A stretch of DNA of 64,000 nt from DAIPKP01 sp964539095 (GCA_964539095.1 CAZIFL010000002.1:145674-209673); one strand, 5' to 3'; shown: positions 1 to 9,167, numbered from the stretch's first letter. Notes: generated from the sequence alone by a model not told the origin. Numbers and translations are program-made.

Positions 1-386
1 ATCTCCTGAATCTGCTCTCCGTAGAGGGTCACCTTGCCGATGCCGAGCTTGAGGCCGTTCATCTCCTTGGGGTTGTGGCTTCCTGTAACCATCACCCCTC
101 CGGGAGATTCGAGATGCAGCATGCTCCAGTAGAAGGCGGGGGTGGTCACCCTTCCGATGTTAATGACGTTTATCCCCACAGAACGTAATCCTGCGGTGAC
201 GTTCTCGATAATTCGGGGGGTGGACATGCGAATATCTCCTCCAACCACAACTCTGGAGATCTCCTGCCGCCGAAGCCACGTGCCGTAGGCTTTGCCTATG
301 GCCTCCACCACCTCCGGTGTAAGCTCGCTATCCGCAATGCCTCGAATGTCGTACTCCCGAAAAATATGCTCCGGAATCTGTGCCAT
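1..386 (-). CDS. Phosphomannomutase/phosphoglucomutase, N-terminal part (runs off window)
   Basis: Alpha-D-phosphohexomutase, which interconverts hexose 6- and 1-phosphates for sugar-nucleotide supply. Only the first ~128 residues are present because the gene continues beyond base 1. The ATG is at 386-384 on the minus strand, preceded by a strong AAGGAGGG ribosome site. The visible protein starts MAQIPEHIFREYDIRG, the usual opening of the ManB/AlgC-like branch, and carries the phosphoserine loop TGSHNP with the catalytic serine at about residue 103. It is divergent from the AEC transporter at 557. Its mannose-phosphate product would feed the GDP-fucose genes at 52.9-55 kb, but that link is inference. 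GlmM is less likely because the start and spacing fit the PMM/PGM group better. Confidence 0.9.
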   Translation of the reverse strand, partial: MAQIPEHIFREYDIRGIADSELTPEVVEAIGKAYGTWLRRQEISRVVVGGDIRMSTPRIIENVTAGLRSVGINVINIGRVTTPAFYWSMLHLESPGGVMVTGSHNPKEMNGLKLGIGKVTLYGEQIQE

Positions 387-556
387 AAATCGTCCCTCCT
401 TAGAATTTTTATAATGTCAGTCTGCAAAGAATTTTCGCTCCTCCGGAAGAAGTATAACAAATAAGGGATAATTCTGTATGGAAAGCCGCTGCGGAGAGAG
501 GAAAACCCTGCTATAGTGTACCTGTTTCTTCTTAGAACGGAAAGGACGGATTTGCA

Positions 557-1483
557 TTGAAGGGTCTCCAGCTTGTGCTTCCTCTGCTCTGTATCATGGC
601 CATCGGATATGGAGCACGCCGTAAAGATGTGCTCACTCCGGAGGTCTGCGCAAAGCTCAACCTTCTTCTCTTTTGGGTTATCAATCCCGCCATTCTCTTT
701 CGGAGTACCTATCTTATGGGGGCGGGGGCGGAGGTCTCCTCTTCCTTCCTCCTGGTTATGTACGCCACCTTCTTTGCGGTCCCCCCCCTGGCCTGGCTTC
801 TCGGGGCCTTTCTCCGGCTTCCCCGGGAACGGTTGGGGGTTTCGGTGCTGGTCTCCATCCGCTCCAACAACGTCTTTATGGGGATCCCCGTGATCTCCAT
901 GGCTCTCGGAGATGCGGGGATGGAGATCTATTCTCTTTTTCTCGCCTTCGGCATGGCGGGATTCATGGTGATCTCCATCGCCTGGGGGGAGTGCGCCTTC
1001 TCGGGAAAGCTCTCTCTCCGCTCTCTGAGAAATACCTTTCTCAAGGTTCTCAAAAACCCTTTGGTCTTTTCCTGTCTTGCGGGCATGGGGCTGGGGAGCC
1101 TCTTTTCGGGGGTACTCCCTTCGGGGCTTGAGACGAGCATGCGCATTCTCGGCAACAGTGCTAGCGGTATGGCGCTCCTGGCTTTGGGGGCCACGTTACG
1201 GCCGGAGATTCTTTTTCAGGGGCTGCGCCAGAGTTGGCGGGATGTAGTCATCAAGCTTGTAGTCCACCCTGCAGCGGTGTGGGTGCTCTGCCGCTTTTTT
1301 CCCATCCCTCCTGTGGCGGAGTATACTCTGGTTCTTCTGGCGGCCCTTCCTGCGGCGATCAACAACTTTCCTCTTGCCCAGGGGATGGGGATGGATGCGG
1401 AGTATGCCGCGGAGGTTATCGCCACCACCACCATTCTTTCGGTGGGGACCATTCCGCTCTGGATCGGCATTCTCGGCATGTGA
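557..1483 (+). CDS. AEC family (auxin efflux carrier-like) permease
   Basis: Integral membrane transporter of about 308 residues, the usual size for bacterial AEC/malonate-malate permease-like proteins. The hydropathy shows about ten hydrophobic segments in two five-helix halves, with the motif NNVFMGIPVI in the first half and AINNFPLAQGMG in the second, which are the paired Asn/Gly-rich crossover loops of this family. The start is TTG at 557 with AAAGGACGG about ten bases upstream. The substrate cannot be read from sequence; organic acids or amino acids are typical for bacterial members. It stands as a single gene ahead of the HATPase-GNAT gene. Confidence 0.85.
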   Translation: MKGLQLVLPLLCIMAIGYGARRKDVLTPEVCAKLNLLLFWVINPAILFRSTYLMGAGAEVSSSFLLVMYATFFAVPPLAWLLGAFLRLPRERLGVSVLVSIRSNNVFMGIPVISMALGDAGMEIYSLFLAFGMAGFMVISIAWGECAFSGKLSLRSLRNTFLKVLKNPLVFSCLAGMGLGSLFSGVLPSGLETSMRILGNSASGMALLALGATLRPEILFQGLRQSWRDVVIKLVVHPAAVWVLCRFFPIPPVAEYTLVLLAALPAAINNFPLAQGMGMDAEYAAEVIATTTILSVGTIPLWIGILGM

Positions 1484-1564
1484 TGGGGGGCGAAGGTCTC
1501 TCGTGAAACATGCCATGAACCGCCCTTTCTACGACCGTTCTCAAAGTATGCAGGAGGTCCCCTT

Positions 1565-3121
1565 ATGAAGCCCGGAGATGTTTCGGCGTATACGCTTACT
1601 GTCCCTCCCAGGGAGGATTGGATTGATCTTGTTACCGCCTTTGTGGGGAAAGCTGCACACGCTTGGGGATATGCTCCCAAAGAGCAGCGTTACTATGAGC
1701 TTGCGGCGGAGGAAATTTTTGGCGGTCTTCTTCAGGGGAACGAGAAGGATGGAGCCATAACGATACTGCTCCGGGATGCCCCCCTGGGGATGGAGCTGCT
1801 CTTTCGAGATAAGGGAATTCCCGTGGATAGCCACACGTTTCCGGAGTACTCGCCGAAAAATGCCGGAAATATCGAAAATGGTGAAAATTTCGGTGCAGAA
1901 GGGGATTTCCCGGGGCTTCGGATCTTTCTCGCCCGGAGCTTCATGGATGAGCTTGCCTTCGAAAACCGGGGGATCCAGGGGCGGGAGGTTCGGGGTATCC
2001 GGTACCGTGCCTCTCGGGAGGAAAAGGATTTTCTCCTTCAACCCTTGCAACCCCCTCAAGATTCTCAAGAGGTGTCGTTGCCTTTCAGCGCAGAACAGGT
2101 TGCTCCCGAAAGCTGGGAGATTCGCCCCATGCGTCCCGAAGAGGCTCTTGGAGTCTCCCGTTGTGCCTGGGCGGCCTATGGTTATTCCTACTGTGAGCAT
2201 ATCTACTATCCCGAACGGGTAGCGGAGCTTAATGCCCGGGGGGCGGTGCGTTCCTTTGTGGCGGTTACCGAAGAGGGCACGATTTTCGGGCACGCTTGGC
2301 TCTCCTTTCTTCCCACAGATCCGAAGATTGCCGAAATGGGGGGAGCCTTTGTGGATCCCCGGTATCGGGGGTTGGGATGCCTTGGAGGCTTTGCCAAGGC
2401 ACTTCAGGGAGAGGCCCGCAGAAGAGGTCTTGAGGGGGTCTTTGTGGAGTCCGTCACCGCCCACATCTATTCCCAGAAACCTGTGCATAAGGATAACTTC
2501 CGAGATTGCCTTCTCCTGCTGGGCAAAGTCTCCCGCACCCGATTTCGAGAGATCGACGAAGAGGAACGCCAGCGATTGACCCTTCTGGTCTCCTTTCGTT
2601 TCTTCCATGCTCCCTCTCCCCGTCGCTTTGCCCTTCCTCCGAAGCACCGGGAGGTGCTGCGCAACATCTATGCCCATCTGGAGATTCCTCTGGAGGAGTT
2701 TGAACCAGAAGAAAATACTTTCGAGACGTCCCTCCTTCAGGGAAAGACAGAGTTTCAAGTGAGGATGGATCGGCAGCATCGTAGCGGCGACATATGGCTT
2801 CGCTCCTACGGAGAGGATGCGCAAGAGGAGCTTCGAAGAATCTTCCGGGGGCTCTGTTACGAGGGGATAGCTGCCATCTATCTCTATCTCCCCCTGGAAG
2901 AGAAGGTTACCTCTCACTTCTGTACCAAAGCGGAGGAGCGGGGGTTCTTCTTCGCCGGGGTGATGCCGGGATCCTCCGGAAGGGACTGGCTGGTGCTTCA
3001 GTACCTCCACGATGTCCTTCTGGAGTACGATGCCATCCAGTGTGAGGATCCCTTTGGAAAGGAACTTCTCGCCTATGTGCGGTCCATGGACCCCGAGGGG
3101 GATCTGCGGCAGAAGATCTGA
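1565..3121 (+). CDS. HATPase (RsbW-like)-GNAT fusion protein
   Basis: Three-part cytoplasmic protein of 518 residues. Residues ~10-150 resemble anti-sigma-factor type histidine-kinase-like ATPases (HATPase_c_2). They include a D-x-G segment in LLFRDKGIPVD and a GLRIFLARSFMDEL segment like the G2 box, but the N-box asparagine region reads EEIFGGLLQG, so ATP binding may be altered. Residues ~180-330 form a GNAT acetyltransferase domain with acetyl-CoA loop region RYRGLGCLGGFAKAL. The C-terminal ~170 residues look like a second, degenerate GNAT fold (EERGFFFAGVMPG). AGGAGGT lies seven bases before the ATG. It is directly followed by a PaaK-like adenylating enzyme, suggesting a shared role, possibly acylation linked to regulation. 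Substrate unknown. Confidence 0.75.
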   Translation: MKPGDVSAYTLTVPPREDWIDLVTAFVGKAAHAWGYAPKEQRYYELAAEEIFGGLLQGNEKDGAITILLRDAPLGMELLFRDKGIPVDSHTFPEYSPKNAGNIENGENFGAEGDFPGLRIFLARSFMDELAFENRGIQGREVRGIRYRASREEKDFLLQPLQPPQDSQEVSLPFSAEQVAPESWEIRPMRPEEALGVSRCAWAAYGYSYCEHIYYPERVAELNARGAVRSFVAVTEEGTIFGHAWLSFLPTDPKIAEMGGAFVDPRYRGLGCLGGFAKALQGEARRRGLEGVFVESVTAHIYSQKPVHKDNFRDCLLLLGKVSRTRFREIDEEERQRLTLLVSFRFFHAPSPRRFALPPKHREVLRNIYAHLEIPLEEFEPEENTFETSLLQGKTEFQVRMDRQHRSGDIWLRSYGEDAQEELRRIFRGLCYEGIAAIYLYLPLEEKVTSHFCTKAEERGFFFAGVMPGSSGRDWLVLQYLHDVLLEYDAIQCEDPFGKELLAYVRSMDPEGDLRQKI

Positions 3122-3184
3122 GGCGTGGTGTTTTTTGTGTGAAGAGCGATTGTATATGCAACATAAAGGAGGCTCCTGGAATTT

Positions 3185-4441
3185 ATGACGCAGGCATATC
3201 CCGATACCTCTCTGCTGGAACGTTTGAATCGGCTTCTTGCCAGAGCCCGGCAGGCTCCCTTTTACCGGGAGAAATACCGCTCTCTTCCGGAGCGGCTGGC
3301 CTCTCTTGAGGAGTATGCCTCCCTTCCCGTGTTGGAGAAGGAGGAGCTTCGGGAGAAGAGCATCCATCTTTCCGAGGAGATGCTTACCGCTCCTCCCAAA
3401 GGGCATTATGTCTTCTCTGCGGGGGGGACCACCGGTGGCCCTTCCTACGTTTGCTATACTCCCGAGGAGCTTCATCGGGGGGTGCTTGCCCAGAGGCGCT
3501 GTTTCGAGCATCTGAACCTGACGTGCCACGATGCGGTGGCCAACTGCTTTAAGGCGGGGGCTTTCTGGACGGGCTATCTGGTGCTTAACCGGACTCTCGA
3601 ATCCTTTCCCTGTAGGATTCTTCCGCTGACCGCAAATCAGTCCATAGATGAAACGCTTGATTATCTTGCCCTCTTTCGCCCCACCGTGCTGATCAGCGTT
3701 CCTCCCCTTCTTGCAGCCCTTGCAGATGGGGGAGAGCGGCGGGGGCTCCGTCTCTCCTTTCGTGCGGTGCTCTATGCGGGAAACCATCTCTCCTTGGCCC
3801 AGCAGGATGAGATTCGCCGGATCTGGAAGAGCCCCTTCATCGGTTCCGCAGGGTACGCCGCGGTGGAGACTGGGCCTATCGGGTGGCAGTGTGCGCACTG
3901 CCAGGGGACCGAGCATCATGTGCTGGAGGAGTGGTGCCATCTCGAACGGGAGGAGGATGGCAATGCCCTGGTGACGGTGCTGGAGCGCTTCTACCATCCC
4001 ATCCTCCGGGCCCGGGTGGGGGATCTCATTGAATGGGTGGAGGAGCCCTGCCCCTGCGGCAGCACCGCCCCCAAGTTCCGGCTTCTCTCCCGGAGCGACG
4101 ATCTGGTGCGGCTGAACTTCGATCAATTTCAAGTCTCCGAGGCGGAGGTGATCTTTCGGGATTACCCCGAGCTTTCGGGGGTCTCTCAGCTTGTGCTGGA
4201 GCCCCGGGGGAAAAAGTTGCGCTTCCTCTTCCGGCTGGAGCTTCGGAACCCCCTGGAGGAGCCTCGGAAGAGTATGCTTGAGGAGGCCCTGAAAAAAGCC
4301 CTCATGGAGCGGGTTCCCCTCTTTTTCCGGGGGTGGGAGGCCAACGGGGTGGAGAGCCTGGATGTATGCCTCGAACCCTCGGGAGGGATTGAGCGTCTCT
4401 CTCGGACGGGGAAGATCCGCCGGGTGGTGGATTTGCGCTGA
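3185..4441 (+). CDS. Phenylacetate-CoA ligase-like adenylate-forming enzyme
   Basis: Member of the AMP-binding (ANL) superfamily nearest to the PaaK/CapK group, 418 residues, which normally activates a carboxylic acid as an acyl-AMP and passes it to CoA. The N-terminal helix-rich part reads APFYREKYRSLPERL as in PaaK proteins. The phosphate-binding P-loop is FSAGGTTGGPSYV (~residues 77-89). Later motifs include YAAVETGPIGWQC and the acyl-adenylate region PILRARVGDLIEW. A Cys/His cluster (CAHCQ, then CPCGS) resembles a zinc site seen in some PaaK relatives. The ribosome site AAAGGAGG lies 12 bases upstream of the ATG. It probably forms an operon with the HATPase-GNAT gene. Acid substrate unknown. 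Confidence 0.75.
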   Translation: MTQAYPDTSLLERLNRLLARARQAPFYREKYRSLPERLASLEEYASLPVLEKEELREKSIHLSEEMLTAPPKGHYVFSAGGTTGGPSYVCYTPEELHRGVLAQRRCFEHLNLTCHDAVANCFKAGAFWTGYLVLNRTLESFPCRILPLTANQSIDETLDYLALFRPTVLISVPPLLAALADGGERRGLRLSFRAVLYAGNHLSLAQQDEIRRIWKSPFIGSAGYAAVETGPIGWQCAHCQGTEHHVLEEWCHLEREEDGNALVTVLERFYHPILRARVGDLIEWVEEPCPCGSTAPKFRLLSRSDDLVRLNFDQFQVSEAEVIFRDYPELSGVSQLVLEPRGKKLRFLFRLELRNPLEEPRKSMLEEALKKALMERVPLFFRGWEANGVESLDVCLEPSGGIERLSRTGKIRRVVDLR

Positions 4442-4633
4442 TCTCTTCAAACCTTTACAATGATCTACCCTGTATTGCTATCACCGATCTTCCCGGTCCT
4501 TCGTCATTGGCTCATCAGGAAGAGAGAAGTGGGACTCTTGCCCTGGAAGAGAAATTCCAGGAAAATAATAACGGAAAAAGTATGCTGTTTCCTGAAGATT
4601 ACAGGCTTAGAAGAGGAGAAAGGGGAAAGCTGG

Positions 4634-5944
4634 ATGTTCAATTTGAAAATTTTTCTTGAAAACGAGGTGAAACCCGCCCTGGGCTGCACCGAGCCCGGAG
4701 CGGTGGCTCTCGCAGTGGCTCGGGCCCGGGAGGCTCTGGGAAATGTGGAGGACTCTCCCAAGATTTCGGTGAAGGTAAGCCCCAGCATTTACAAGAACGG
4801 CCTTGATGTGGGGGTTCCCGGAGCCGAGGGGGCTCGGGGAAATGTTCTTGCCGCAGCCCTGGGATACGTCTGTGGGCATTCGGAGTACAGCCTGGAGGTG
4901 CTCAAGGACAGCACTTCCGAGGATCTGCACAGGGCGAGGGATATCGTGGCCTCGGGAGGGGTGGATCTCTCCTGCGATTATGACCGTACCGGGGTTTACG
5001 TGGAGGCTCTTATCTCCCAGTCTTCGGGGATGGCGGTCTGCCGTATTGAGGGGGGGCACTCCCGGATTGCGGAGGTCACCCGAAACGGAGAGACCCTCTT
5101 TGCGGCCTCCTCGGATCAGGAGGAAAAAACCTCTCCCCAGGAGCCCGAATACCGCCGGGAGCTACGGCAGATGAACTACGAAGACGTGCTGACCCTGGCG
5201 GAGGATCTGGATGAAGAGGATGAGGCCCATCTTCTGCGGGGGGTGACCATGAACCTGGAGGCCGCTGCCTTCGGCCTTGAGGGAAATCTGGAGTCCCGGC
5301 TCCATCTTGTGAAACATCTGAAGGCGCTTATGGCAAAGCATAAAATCTCCGACGATCTTCTTGCGAAAATCCGCCTCTATGCCACCGCCGCCTCGGAGGC
5401 CCGCATGGCAGGCGCTAAAAAGCCTGTCATGAGCAGCGCCGGAAGCGGGAACCACGGCATCACCGCCATCCTTCCCGTGGTGCTGGTGGGAGAGGCTCTC
5501 GGTAAAAGTCCCCGGGAGGTGGCGAAGGCCCTCTGCATCAGTCATCTTTCCACCAGCTACGTTAAGGCCCGCACGGGGATCTTGAGCCCCATCTGCGGCT
5601 GTGCCGTGGCGGCGGGCTCCGGAGCTGCCGCAGGGATTGCCTGGCTTCTCGGAGGCTCTCCGGAGCAGATCGCCGGAGCCATGAAGCTCGTTCTGGCGAA
5701 CCTCTCGGGGCTTGTCTGCGATGGGGCCAAAGAGAGCTGTGCCCTCAAGGTGGGCACCGCCTCCTGCGAGGCCTATCTGGCGGCCCTCATGGCTCTCGAA
5801 GGGAGCACCGTGGACACCCCCCAGGGGCTGGTGGATCCGGTGATGCGGGTGACCGCAGACGATCAGGGATACTTCTCCACCGAGGGGATGAAGGATACGG
5901 ATCGGGCCATCATCCGGATTCTTGAAACCCACTCCCACTACTAA
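4634..5944 (+). CDS. cyuA: L-cysteine desulfidase family protein (CyuA/YhaM, UPF0597)
   Basis: Probable iron-sulfur L-cysteine desulfidase, converting cysteine to pyruvate, ammonia and sulfide; the wider UPF0597/serine dehydratase-alpha-like family is assigned this role by the YhaM/CyuA members. I start it at ATG 4634 (AGAAAGGGGAAAG upstream), giving 436 residues, the family length. A longer open frame back to 4460 lacks family similarity. Key motifs are VKPALGCTEPGAVALA near the N-terminus (catalytic Cys of GCTEP), SSAGSGNHGI in the middle, and the cysteine pairs ICGCAVAAGSG and CDGAKESCALKVG, expected to hold the cluster. It fits an amino-acid-fermenting lifestyle. Serine as substrate is an alternative. 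Confidence 0.85.
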   Translation: MFNLKIFLENEVKPALGCTEPGAVALAVARAREALGNVEDSPKISVKVSPSIYKNGLDVGVPGAEGARGNVLAAALGYVCGHSEYSLEVLKDSTSEDLHRARDIVASGGVDLSCDYDRTGVYVEALISQSSGMAVCRIEGGHSRIAEVTRNGETLFAASSDQEEKTSPQEPEYRRELRQMNYEDVLTLAEDLDEEDEAHLLRGVTMNLEAAAFGLEGNLESRLHLVKHLKALMAKHKISDDLLAKIRLYATAASEARMAGAKKPVMSSAGSGNHGITAILPVVLVGEALGKSPREVAKALCISHLSTSYVKARTGILSPICGCAVAAGSGAAAGIAWLLGGSPEQIAGAMKLVLANLSGLVCDGAKESCALKVGTASCEAYLAALMALEGSTVDTPQGLVDPVMRVTADDQGYFSTEGMKDTDRAIIRILETHSHY

Positions 5945-5959
5945 TTTTCATAAAGACAT

Positions 5960-5973
5960 CCCCCTTTTGGGGG
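5960..5973. other. GC hairpin between cyuA and ptsH
   Basis: CCCCC, TTTT loop, GGGGG, in the 59-base gap before ptsH. No T-run follows on either strand, so it is not a standard terminator. It could stabilise the upstream mRNA end or weaken readthrough. Confidence 0.35.
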
Positions 5974-6003
5974 AATATCTAACCAAAGGATGTGAACCAG
6001 ACT

Positions 6004-6264
6004 ATGCCAGAGATAACCGTAACAGTTCGCAACCCTCACGGACTTCATGCTCGTCCGGCGGCGCTCTTCGTGCAGCGAGCCGCAGCCTGTGAAGGGGCCG
6101 TGGCGGTGGTGGCGGGTGCAAAGTCCGCAGATGCCAAAAGCATTCTCTCCATTATGGGGATGGGGATCGAAAAGGGAGCATCGGTGCTTCTCCGGGCAGA
6201 GGGGGGCAATGCGGAGGCGGTGCTCCAGAGCCTTCGGGAGATTTTGGAAAACTCCGAAGCCTGA
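6004..6264 (+). CDS. ptsH: Phosphocarrier protein HPr
   Basis: Small phosphorelay protein of the PEP:sugar phosphotransferase system, 86 residues. A GTG at 5992 would also be open, but AAAGGA touches it. ATG 6004 puts the active-site histidine of NPHGLHARPAA exactly at residue 15 and the regulatory serine of AKSILSIMG exactly at 46, so 6004 is preferred. His15 accepts phosphate from enzyme I, encoded 160 bases downstream. Ser46 implies possible control by HPr kinase. A strong terminator separates the two genes. No sugar-specific EII gene lies in the window, so partners must be elsewhere or the relay may be regulatory. Confidence 0.93.
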   Translation: MPEITVTVRNPHGLHARPAALFVQRAAACEGAVAVVAGAKSADAKSILSIMGMGIEKGASVLLRAEGGNAEAVLQSLREILENSEA

Positions 6265-6293
6265 AGATGGGCGAAGATGGATGCACAAACATG

Positions 6294-6314
6294 GCCCCTT
6301 CGGGGGCTTTTTTT
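6294..6314 (+). terminator. Rho-independent terminator after ptsH
   Basis: Perfect GCCCC / GGGGC stem (6294-6298 with 6303-6307) closed by the very stable TTCG tetraloop, followed directly by seven T residues. It ends the ptsH transcript before ptsI, so ptsI needs its own promoter or readthrough. Confidence 0.9.
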
Positions 6315-6426
6315 GCAGACTCCCGGTATAATGACTCTCGTATCATGAAAAAGAGTCCTTGTGCAATGCTGGAGGCACGGCATAGCAAAAAATTTCTGCC
6401 ATTTGTCCTGTAAGGGAGGCCATACC

Positions 6427-8169
6427 ATGCAGCGAATTGAAGGAGGCATATCTCTCTCTCCGGGCTTCGGAGAGGGTTGGGCTCTGGTAATCTCTCCGGC
6501 GGTTTTTCGGGAACTCTCCCCGGAGGAAGCCCCTTTCTCCGGAGAGGCTCATGAGCTGGAGCGCCTGGAGAGAGCCATCAAAAAGACAGCGGAGCAGTTG
6601 GAGTCTCTTCGAGAAAAAGCCCGGAAGAATCTGGGTGAGGAGAAGGCAGCCATCCTGGAGGCCCACGCTCTTATGTTGTGTGACCCCATGTATTCCCAGA
6701 AGATCCGGGAGCATATCGCCTTGGGAAAATCCGCGGAAAACGGGGTCTATGCGGCTACTCGAGAGGTGGCGGCGGTCTTCGAGGCTCTTCCGGATCCCTA
6801 TCTTCGAGAGCGGGGGGCGGACGTGCTTGATGTGGGGCGTCGGCTCTATCGGAATCTTCGGGGGGAGGAGGATGCGGCATCTCTTGAGGATTCCCGCCCT
6901 CGGATTCTGGTGGCCCGGGATCTCCCCCCTTCGGATGCTGTGGCCCTGGATGCCTCGGTGATTCGGGGTATCCTTACCGAAGAGGGGGGCGTTACAAGCC
7001 ACACTGCTCTGGTGGCGCAATCGCTGGAAATCCCCGGCATTTCGGGAGTCGGGGATCTGGAATCCCGCATCCCCCAGGAATCCTACCTCTGTATCCATGC
7101 AGAAGAGGGGCGCGTGCTGATTGACCCCTCTTCTGAGGAGCTTGAGGCGTTTCGAAACAAGGCCCGGGTATGGAAGGAGGCGGAGGCCAGGCTTGAGAGG
7201 CTTCACTCGGTGGAGCCCCGAACGAAAGATGGAGTTTCTCTCGCTCTCTGGGGAAATATCGGTACCCCGGAGAAGGCGGGGGATATCTCTCGGTTCGGCG
7301 GCACCGGCATCGGGCTCTTCCGAACGGAGTTCCTCTTTATGGGGTGTACCGAGCCCCCGGAGGAGGATTTTCAGTATACCCAGTATGCTCGGGTGCTTCA
7401 AGAAATGGCTCCTCACCCTGTGGTGATCCGTACTCTTGATGCGGGGGGGGATAAAGAGATTCCCTTTATTCAACGAAAAACAGGCAAAGAGGCGAACCCC
7501 TTTCTCGGATACCGGGCCATACGGATCTGTCTGGATGACCGAGACCTTTTTGCCTCCCAGCTTCGGGCACTTCTCCGGGGGGCTATCCATGGAAATCTCT
7601 GGATCATGTTTCCCATGATCACCGGAGTGGAGGAGGTTCGGGCCGCTAAGGAGCTTCTCCTTGCCTGCGGAGAGGAACTCCAAAAGGAAGGCATCCCCTG
7701 GGCACTTCCCGCAAAGATCGGTATTATGGTGGAGACCCCCGCAGCGGTAGCTCTGGCGGAAGATCTGGCGGAGGAGGTAGACTTCTTCTCCGTGGGGACC
7801 AACGATCTTACCCAGTACACTCTCGCCTGCGACCGTATGAATACCCGTCTTGCCTCCCTCTACAGCCCTTACCACCCCGGAGTGATCCGTATGCTCCACA
7901 TGCTCGGTCAGACGGCGGAACGTAAGGACAAAGATCTCGGTATGTGCGGCGAGATGGCGGGGGATCCCCTGGCCCTTCCTCTTCTTCTGGGGCTGGGATT
8001 TCGGGAGTTTTCCATGACTCCCTCACGTATCCCTCGGGTGAAGGAGCGATCTCTCTCCCTCTCTCTTGATGCGTGCCGGGACCTTGTTCAGGAGGTTCTG
8101 GCGTTGCAAACCACCGGGGATGTGCGACAATGTCTCCGGGAATTTCAGCAAAAACATTTTCAGGAGTAG
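6427..8169 (+). CDS. ptsI: Phosphoenolpyruvate-protein phosphotransferase (enzyme I)
   Basis: Transfers phosphate from PEP to HPr; cytoplasmic dimer. ATG 6427 follows AGGGAGG; 580 residues, the normal length for EI. The N-terminal swivelling domain holds the active-site motif GGVTSHTALVAQSLEIPG with the phosphorylated histidine at about residue 192. The PEP-binding barrel follows with GIGLFRTEFLFM, RTLDAGGDKEIPF, ANPFLGYRAIR, the active-site region SVGTNDLTQYTLACDR and the conserved MCGEMAGDP near the C-terminus. A PpsA or PpdK identity is excluded by length and by the HPr gene alongside. It lies just upstream of a DHH-family gene but is separated from ptsH by a terminator. Confidence 0.95.
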   Translation: MQRIEGGISLSPGFGEGWALVISPAVFRELSPEEAPFSGEAHELERLERAIKKTAEQLESLREKARKNLGEEKAAILEAHALMLCDPMYSQKIREHIALGKSAENGVYAATREVAAVFEALPDPYLRERGADVLDVGRRLYRNLRGEEDAASLEDSRPRILVARDLPPSDAVALDASVIRGILTEEGGVTSHTALVAQSLEIPGISGVGDLESRIPQESYLCIHAEEGRVLIDPSSEELEAFRNKARVWKEAEARLERLHSVEPRTKDGVSLALWGNIGTPEKAGDISRFGGTGIGLFRTEFLFMGCTEPPEEDFQYTQYARVLQEMAPHPVVIRTLDAGGDKEIPFIQRKTGKEANPFLGYRAIRICLDDRDLFASQLRALLRGAIHGNLWIMFPMITGVEEVRAAKELLLACGEELQKEGIPWALPAKIGIMVETPAAVALAEDLAEEVDFFSVGTNDLTQYTLACDRMNTRLASLYSPYHPGVIRMLHMLGQTAERKDKDLGMCGEMAGDPLALPLLLGLGFREFSMTPSRIPRVKERSLSLSLDACRDLVQEVLALQTTGDVRQCLREFQQKHFQE

Positions 8170-8204
8170 CCCCCTGAAAGAAGATATGCCAAGGAGGAAT
8201 AGCC

Positions 8205-9125
8205 ATGCGTTTGCTCACCCGATCCGATTTTGACGGGCTCATGTGTGCGGTGCTGCTCAGGGAGCTTGACCTGTATGAGGAGATTCAGTATGTGCACCCC
8301 AAGGATATCCAGGACGGGAAGGTGGAAGTTACTTCCCAGGATATGCTCGTGAATATCCCCTTTGTGCCGGGGTGCGGCATGTGGTTCGATCACCACACCA
8401 GCGAGGAGGAGCGGGGGCTCATGAAGGAGTACCCCTTTGAAGGTGCCTCCTGGCCCGCCCCGAGCTGTGCCCGGGTGGTGTACGAATACTACGGGGGGAA
8501 TATGGGGAAGCTCGGCAAGTTCCGCTCCATGGTGGCCTGGACGGATAAGTGCGACAGCGCTCAGTTCACGAGGGAGGAGATTCTGAACCCCCAGGGGTGG
8601 GTGCTCCTCTCCTTCGTCATGGACCCCCGAACAGGGCTGGGATATCACAAGGAGTACCGAATTAGCAACTATAAGCTCATGGAAGAGCTTGTGGAGCATC
8701 TTCTCTATCAGGACATTGATGAGATTCTCCAAATGCCCGATGTGCAGGAGCGCATTGTGCGGTATCGGGAGCATCAGAAGGCCTTTGAGGAGTATATGCT
8801 TCGGCATTCCCGAAAAGAGGGGAATGCCATTGTCACAGACCTTCGGGGAGTGGAGAATCCCCTGCCGGGGAACCGTCATGTGGTCTACGCCCTCTTTCCG
8901 GATCAGAACATCTCCATTCGGGTTTTCGACGGCAAGAATCGGGAGTTCTGCGTCTTTTCTGTGGGGCATAGCATCCTGAACCGTACCTCCGGCACCGATG
9001 TGGGGAAGCTCTTGCTCCATTATGAGGGAGGGGGGCATTTCCGGGTGGGTACCTGCCAGGTCCCCTACGGAGAGGCAGACAGGGTCCTGGAGGAGATGCT
9101 TCAGAAGATCCATCGGGACGGTTAG
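8205..9125 (+). CDS. DHH-family phosphoesterase (exopolyphosphatase-like)
   Basis: 306-residue member of the DHH superfamily of Mn-dependent phosphoesterases. The metal-binding motifs are TRSDFDG at residues ~5-11 and DHHTSEEER at ~64-72. A C-terminal DHHA1-like substrate domain ends with the glycine/histidine stretch YEGGGHFRVGTCQV. Similar genes are commonly labelled exopolyphosphatase, but the family also cleaves short RNA and cyclic dinucleotides, so polyphosphate is not assured. AAGGAGG lies just upstream of the ATG. Gene 36 bases after ptsI, followed by a small membrane protein gene. Confidence 0.75.
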   Translation: MRLLTRSDFDGLMCAVLLRELDLYEEIQYVHPKDIQDGKVEVTSQDMLVNIPFVPGCGMWFDHHTSEEERGLMKEYPFEGASWPAPSCARVVYEYYGGNMGKLGKFRSMVAWTDKCDSAQFTREEILNPQGWVLLSFVMDPRTGLGYHKEYRISNYKLMEELVEHLLYQDIDEILQMPDVQERIVRYREHQKAFEEYMLRHSRKEGNAIVTDLRGVENPLPGNRHVVYALFPDQNISIRVFDGKNREFCVFSVGHSILNRTSGTDVGKLLLHYEGGGHFRVGTCQVPYGEADRVLEEMLQKIHRDG

Positions 9126-9167
9126 GTAAACCGGGCAGAGGATATGTGCGATAAAGGAGGGCTCGGA

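Noticed and set aside
1541..4450. Very long minus-strand open frames, for example 969 codons here and others at 10793-12919, 48032-50620 and 59593-61653
   Set aside because: They lie opposite clear genes, have no family similarity or ribosome sites, and their long open stretches follow from the high GC and codon bias of the true genes.
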